Shown here one piece after another: positions 6,653 to 8,106 of a DNA stretch of 8,106 bases. How positions within the stretch are numbered: position 1 is the stretch's first letter; each line of letters starts with the position of its first letter. The DNA is from JABAYQ01 sp042091225 (GTDB lineage Bacteria > Bacteroidota > Bacteroidia > Flavobacteriales > UBA7312), in the NCBI GenBank assembly GCA_042091225.1, contig JBELHW010000069.1:1-8106 (forward strand), read 5' to 3'. The notes below the pieces were generated by a model. It saw only the letters and a program-made list of their open reading frames with translations, made no database searches and was not told the DNA's origin. The position numbers were made by a program, and so were the translations under genes.

Positions 6653-7081
6653 ATGAAGATAATAATTATTAATGGTCCAAATTTAAACTTATTAGGCGTA
6701 AGGGAGAAGAGTATTTATGGTCAACTTAGTTTTGAAAAGTATTTTTCTTCTTTAAAAACACAATTTTCTGATCAATCATTATCTTATTTTCAGACAAATA
6801 TTGAAGGTGAAATAATAGATTTATTACATAAATACGGATTTGAAGATTATAAAATTGTCTTAAACGCAGGAGGATATACTCATACCTCTGTTGCTATTAA
6901 AGATGCTATAAGTGCTATCGAAAGTGAAGTCGTAGAAGTACACTTGTCGAATATATATTCCAGAGAAGAATATCGTCAAAAATCGTTAATTTCTTCAGTT
7001 TGTAAGGCTAGTATCTGTGGATTTGGTTTACTTAGCTATGAATTGGCTATTCGAGGATTAATTATTGGAAGCAATAGCTAA
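6653..7081 (+). CDS. aroQ: Type II 3-dehydroquinate dehydratase
   Basis: A 142-residue enzyme that dehydrates 3-dehydroquinate to 3-dehydroshikimate, the third step of the shikimate pathway to aromatic amino acids; the type II family forms cytoplasmic dodecamers. The whole protein is recognisable: N7-G-P-N-L-N-L-L-G15 at the N-terminus, the flexible lid with R17 and catalytic Y22 (in IYGQ), Q47-T-N-I-E-G52, the N71-A-G-G-Y-T-H77-T-S substrate-binding block, and V94-E-V-H97-L-S-N-I followed by R108. Y22, N71, H77, H97 and R108 are the expected active-site residues. The length is normal for the family. The start is fixed by the N-terminal motif beginning only six residues after the ATG, and it sits directly behind a -7 box. 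The gene is divergent from xerD, and its last 24 bp overlap the antisense 78-residue gene. Confidence 0.96.
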   Translation: MKIIIINGPNLNLLGVREKSIYGQLSFEKYFSSLKTQFSDQSLSYFQTNIEGEIIDLLHKYGFEDYKIVLNAGGYTHTSVAIKDAISAIESEVVEVHLSNIYSREEYRQKSLISSVCKASICGFGLLSYELAIRGLIIGSNS

Positions 7082-7294
7082 ACCTCTATGAGGTTTAAGT
7101 TTTTCTCTTATAAAATCAATGTGTTTTTTGTCTAGAATAACGAAACAAAAAGAGTGAATTTCGTTAACTTCTTGGCAGCCTTTTCCCTCTATTTTTAAAT
7201 TATTTTTATTCATAAATTCTATCAAGTGAATGAGTTGATGTTCTGCAGTTTTTAAGCTATTATTCCCTCTAAAGTCCCAAATAAACTTTACCAT
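7058..7294 (-). CDS. Small protein of unknown function downstream of ddl
   Basis: A 78-residue soluble protein that I cannot assign to a named family. It has no signal peptide, membrane segment or cysteine pair resembling a metal site. It is charged, with an aromatic N-terminus (W6-D-F-R9-G), a probable helix T16-A-E-H19...H23-L...E26-F, a strand H47-S-F-C-F-V-I-L54, a helix D60-F-I-R-E-K-L66, and a terminal K67-P-H-R-G-L segment. An alpha-beta-alpha fold of a small binding or regulatory domain would fit, but this is inference. It begins 4 bp after the ddl stop codon, so it is very probably co-transcribed with ddl; that tight spacing and the ordinary amino-acid composition are the main reasons to call it real. 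I have an impression of similar small proteins with the W-D-F and L-K-P-x-R-G motifs in other Bacteroidota, which I cannot verify here. Its 3' end overlaps aroQ by 24 bp and contains the aroQ terminator. Confidence 0.75.
   Translation of the reverse strand: MVKFIWDFRGNNSLKTAEHQLIHLIEFMNKNNLKIEGKGCQEVNEIHSFCFVILDKKHIDFIREKLKPHRGLAIASNN
7079..7105 (+). terminator. Intrinsic terminator of aroQ
   Basis: A perfect 8-bp stem, TAAACCTC (7079-7086) with GAGGTTTA (7090-7097), closed by a 3-nt loop and followed by AGTTTTTCT. The stem begins at the aroQ stop codon itself. The T-run is on the plus-strand side only, so it should stop aroQ transcripts but not those of the opposite gene. On the minus strand the same bases encode the L-K-P-H-R-G segment of the 78-residue protein. 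Confidence 0.65.
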
Positions 7295-7298
7295 AATT

Positions 7299-8106
7299 TC
7301 AAAATAATTTTTCTATTGATTGGTTGAACAATTGTGATAAACTAATTCCTGCACATTCCGCTTGTTGAGGGATTATACTTTCTTTTGATAATCCGGGCAC
7401 TGTATTTGCTTCAATAATGAATGGCTGATTGTCTACAATAATAAAATCGACTCTAGCAATTCCGTTTAAATCAAGAATTTTATATGCTATTTTAGTTATA
7501 TCAGATACTTTTTTTGCAAGTTCTTTTGTGATGTTTGCTGGAGTTATTTCTTTTGATTTCCCTTCATATTTAGCCTGATAATCAAAAAATTCGTTTTCAC
7601 TAATAATTTCTGTAATAGGAAAAGTATATAAATTTTCATCAAAGTTATGGATGCCACATGTTAGTTCGATGCCATCTAGAAAAGATTCTATAAGTATTGT
7701 TTGATCATGTTTAAATGCCTTTTCTATTGCCGGAATCAAATCATTTTTACTATTTACTTTACTTATACCAAAGCTAGAGCCGTTTCCGTTTGGTTTAACA
7801 AAGCAAGGCAGGCCTATACTAGAAATAATTTTATCTATCTCTAAATTATTACTATCAGTTAAAATTATTGAATTTGCACAATTTAATCCTTTAGTTCTCA
7901 AAAACGAATTACATTTTCCTTTGTCAAAACTAAGCTGTGCAGCTTTTTCGTTAGATGTATTGTATGGAATTTCTAGTTTGTCAAGATAGTTTTGAAGCTC
8001 ACCATTTTCGCCTGGTTTGCCATGAATAGCTATAAATACACCATCAAAAGAAATTTTTGAGTTATTAAATTTTGCGCTAAAATCGTTTTTATCAATAGCA
8101 ATTTCT
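7299..8106 (-). CDS. ddl: D-alanine--D-alanine ligase, N-terminus beyond the window
   Basis: An open frame running to the right edge, giving the last 268 residues; compared with the usual 320-330, about 60 N-terminal residues are missing, including the catalytic Glu of the first glycine-rich loop. Numbering from the edge: H28-G-K-P-G-E-N-G35 is the family motif ending the N-terminal domain. K104-P-N-G-N-G-S-S111 contributes the ATP-grasp lysine and the serine loop. F173-F-D-Y-Q-A-K-Y180 is the omega-loop region. A216-R-V-D219 and E232-A-N-T-V-P-G carry the predicted active-site Arg and Mg-binding Asp, Glu and Asn. The enzyme makes D-Ala-D-Ala for peptidoglycan in the cytoplasm. A shorter reading starting at the TTG at 7901 would drop the H-G-x-x-G-E-N-G motif and is wrong; the frame is continuous upstream with no stop. 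The tyrosine in the omega loop fits a D-Ala rather than D-lactate ligase. The gene is followed after 4 bp by the 78-residue gene. Confidence 0.95.
   Translation of the reverse strand, partial: EIAIDKNDFSAKFNNSKISFDGVFIAIHGKPGENGELQNYLDKLEIPYNTSNEKAAQLSFDKGKCNSFLRTKGLNCANSIILTDSNNLEIDKIISSIGLPCFVKPNGNGSSFGISKVNSKNDLIPAIEKAFKHDQTILIESFLDGIELTCGIHNFDENLYTFPITEIISENEFFDYQAKYEGKSKEITPANITKELAKKVSDITKIAYKILDLNGIARVDFIIVDNQPFIIEANTVPGLSKESIIPQQAECAGISLSQLFNQSIEKLF

Noticed and set aside
6656..6674. AT-only near-palindrome at the aroQ start (AATAATTATT)
   Set aside because: It encodes the run of isoleucines that forms the first beta-strand of AroQ and needs no regulatory explanation.
7299..7901. Ddl read as a 200-residue protein starting at TTG 7901
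   Set aside because: The frame continues without a stop to the right edge and includes the diagnostic H-G-K-P-G-E-N-G motif upstream; the TTG is an internal leucine codon.
1..8106. A previously undescribed multi-gene system (defence, biosynthetic or mobile)
   Set aside because: Nearly every gene is a recognisable housekeeping or transport gene on short separate transcription units; no cluster of unknown genes, toxin-antitoxin pair, nuclease/helicase set or repeat array is present.

Overview
The window is AT-rich chromosomal DNA from a member of the Bacteroidota, most likely a flavobacterium-like lineage. Four things point there. One secreted protein ends in a type-A sorting domain of the type IX secretion system. 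Matches to the Bacteroidota promoter -7 element (TAnnTTTG) lie upstream of four genes. No clear Shine-Dalgarno sequences are visible. The gene set (type II dehydroquinase beside xerD, Ddl, RfaE1-type heptose kinase) fits the phylum. I see no tRNA, rRNA, CRISPR array, insertion sequence, phage gene or att site; this looks like compact core genome rather than an accessory island.

Layout, left to right. A voltage-gated K+ channel with a zinc-ribbon tail (+, 47-844) converges on a two-gene minus-strand unit. That unit runs from a class I PLP aminotransferase (2994-1801) to a heptose-7-phosphate kinase (1799-828). A 142-bp divergent promoter region (2995-3136) separates it from a secreted protein with two fibronectin-III-like repeats and a sorting domain (+, 3137-4579). 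That gene converges on a second minus-strand unit, xerD (6636-5737) followed by an MFS transporter (5740-4565), which overlap by four bases. xerD is divergent from aroQ (+, 6653-7081), with only 16 bp between their start codons. aroQ converges on a third minus-strand unit, ddl (open at the right edge, down to 7299) followed by an unidentified 78-residue protein (7294-7058).

Functionally the genes are mostly housekeeping. They cover cell-envelope construction (Ddl for peptidoglycan, heptose kinase for lipopolysaccharide core precursors), the shikimate pathway (AroQ), chromosome dimer resolution (XerD), amino-acid transamination, membrane transport and one exported surface or secreted protein. 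Nothing in the sequence shows that they form one common pathway.

The most noticeable feature is compaction. All three convergent gene pairs overlap at their 3' ends (17, 15 and 24 bp). The three minus-strand pairs are separated by 1 bp, -4 bp and 4 bp. The aroQ terminator hairpin lies inside the antisense coding sequence of the 78-residue gene, and aroQ itself may be transcribed without a leader. I found no convincing new multi-gene system. The best candidates for a second look are the 78-residue protein, the dual-use terminator, the probable leaderless aroQ start, the channel's zinc ribbon and the unassigned central domain of the secreted protein.
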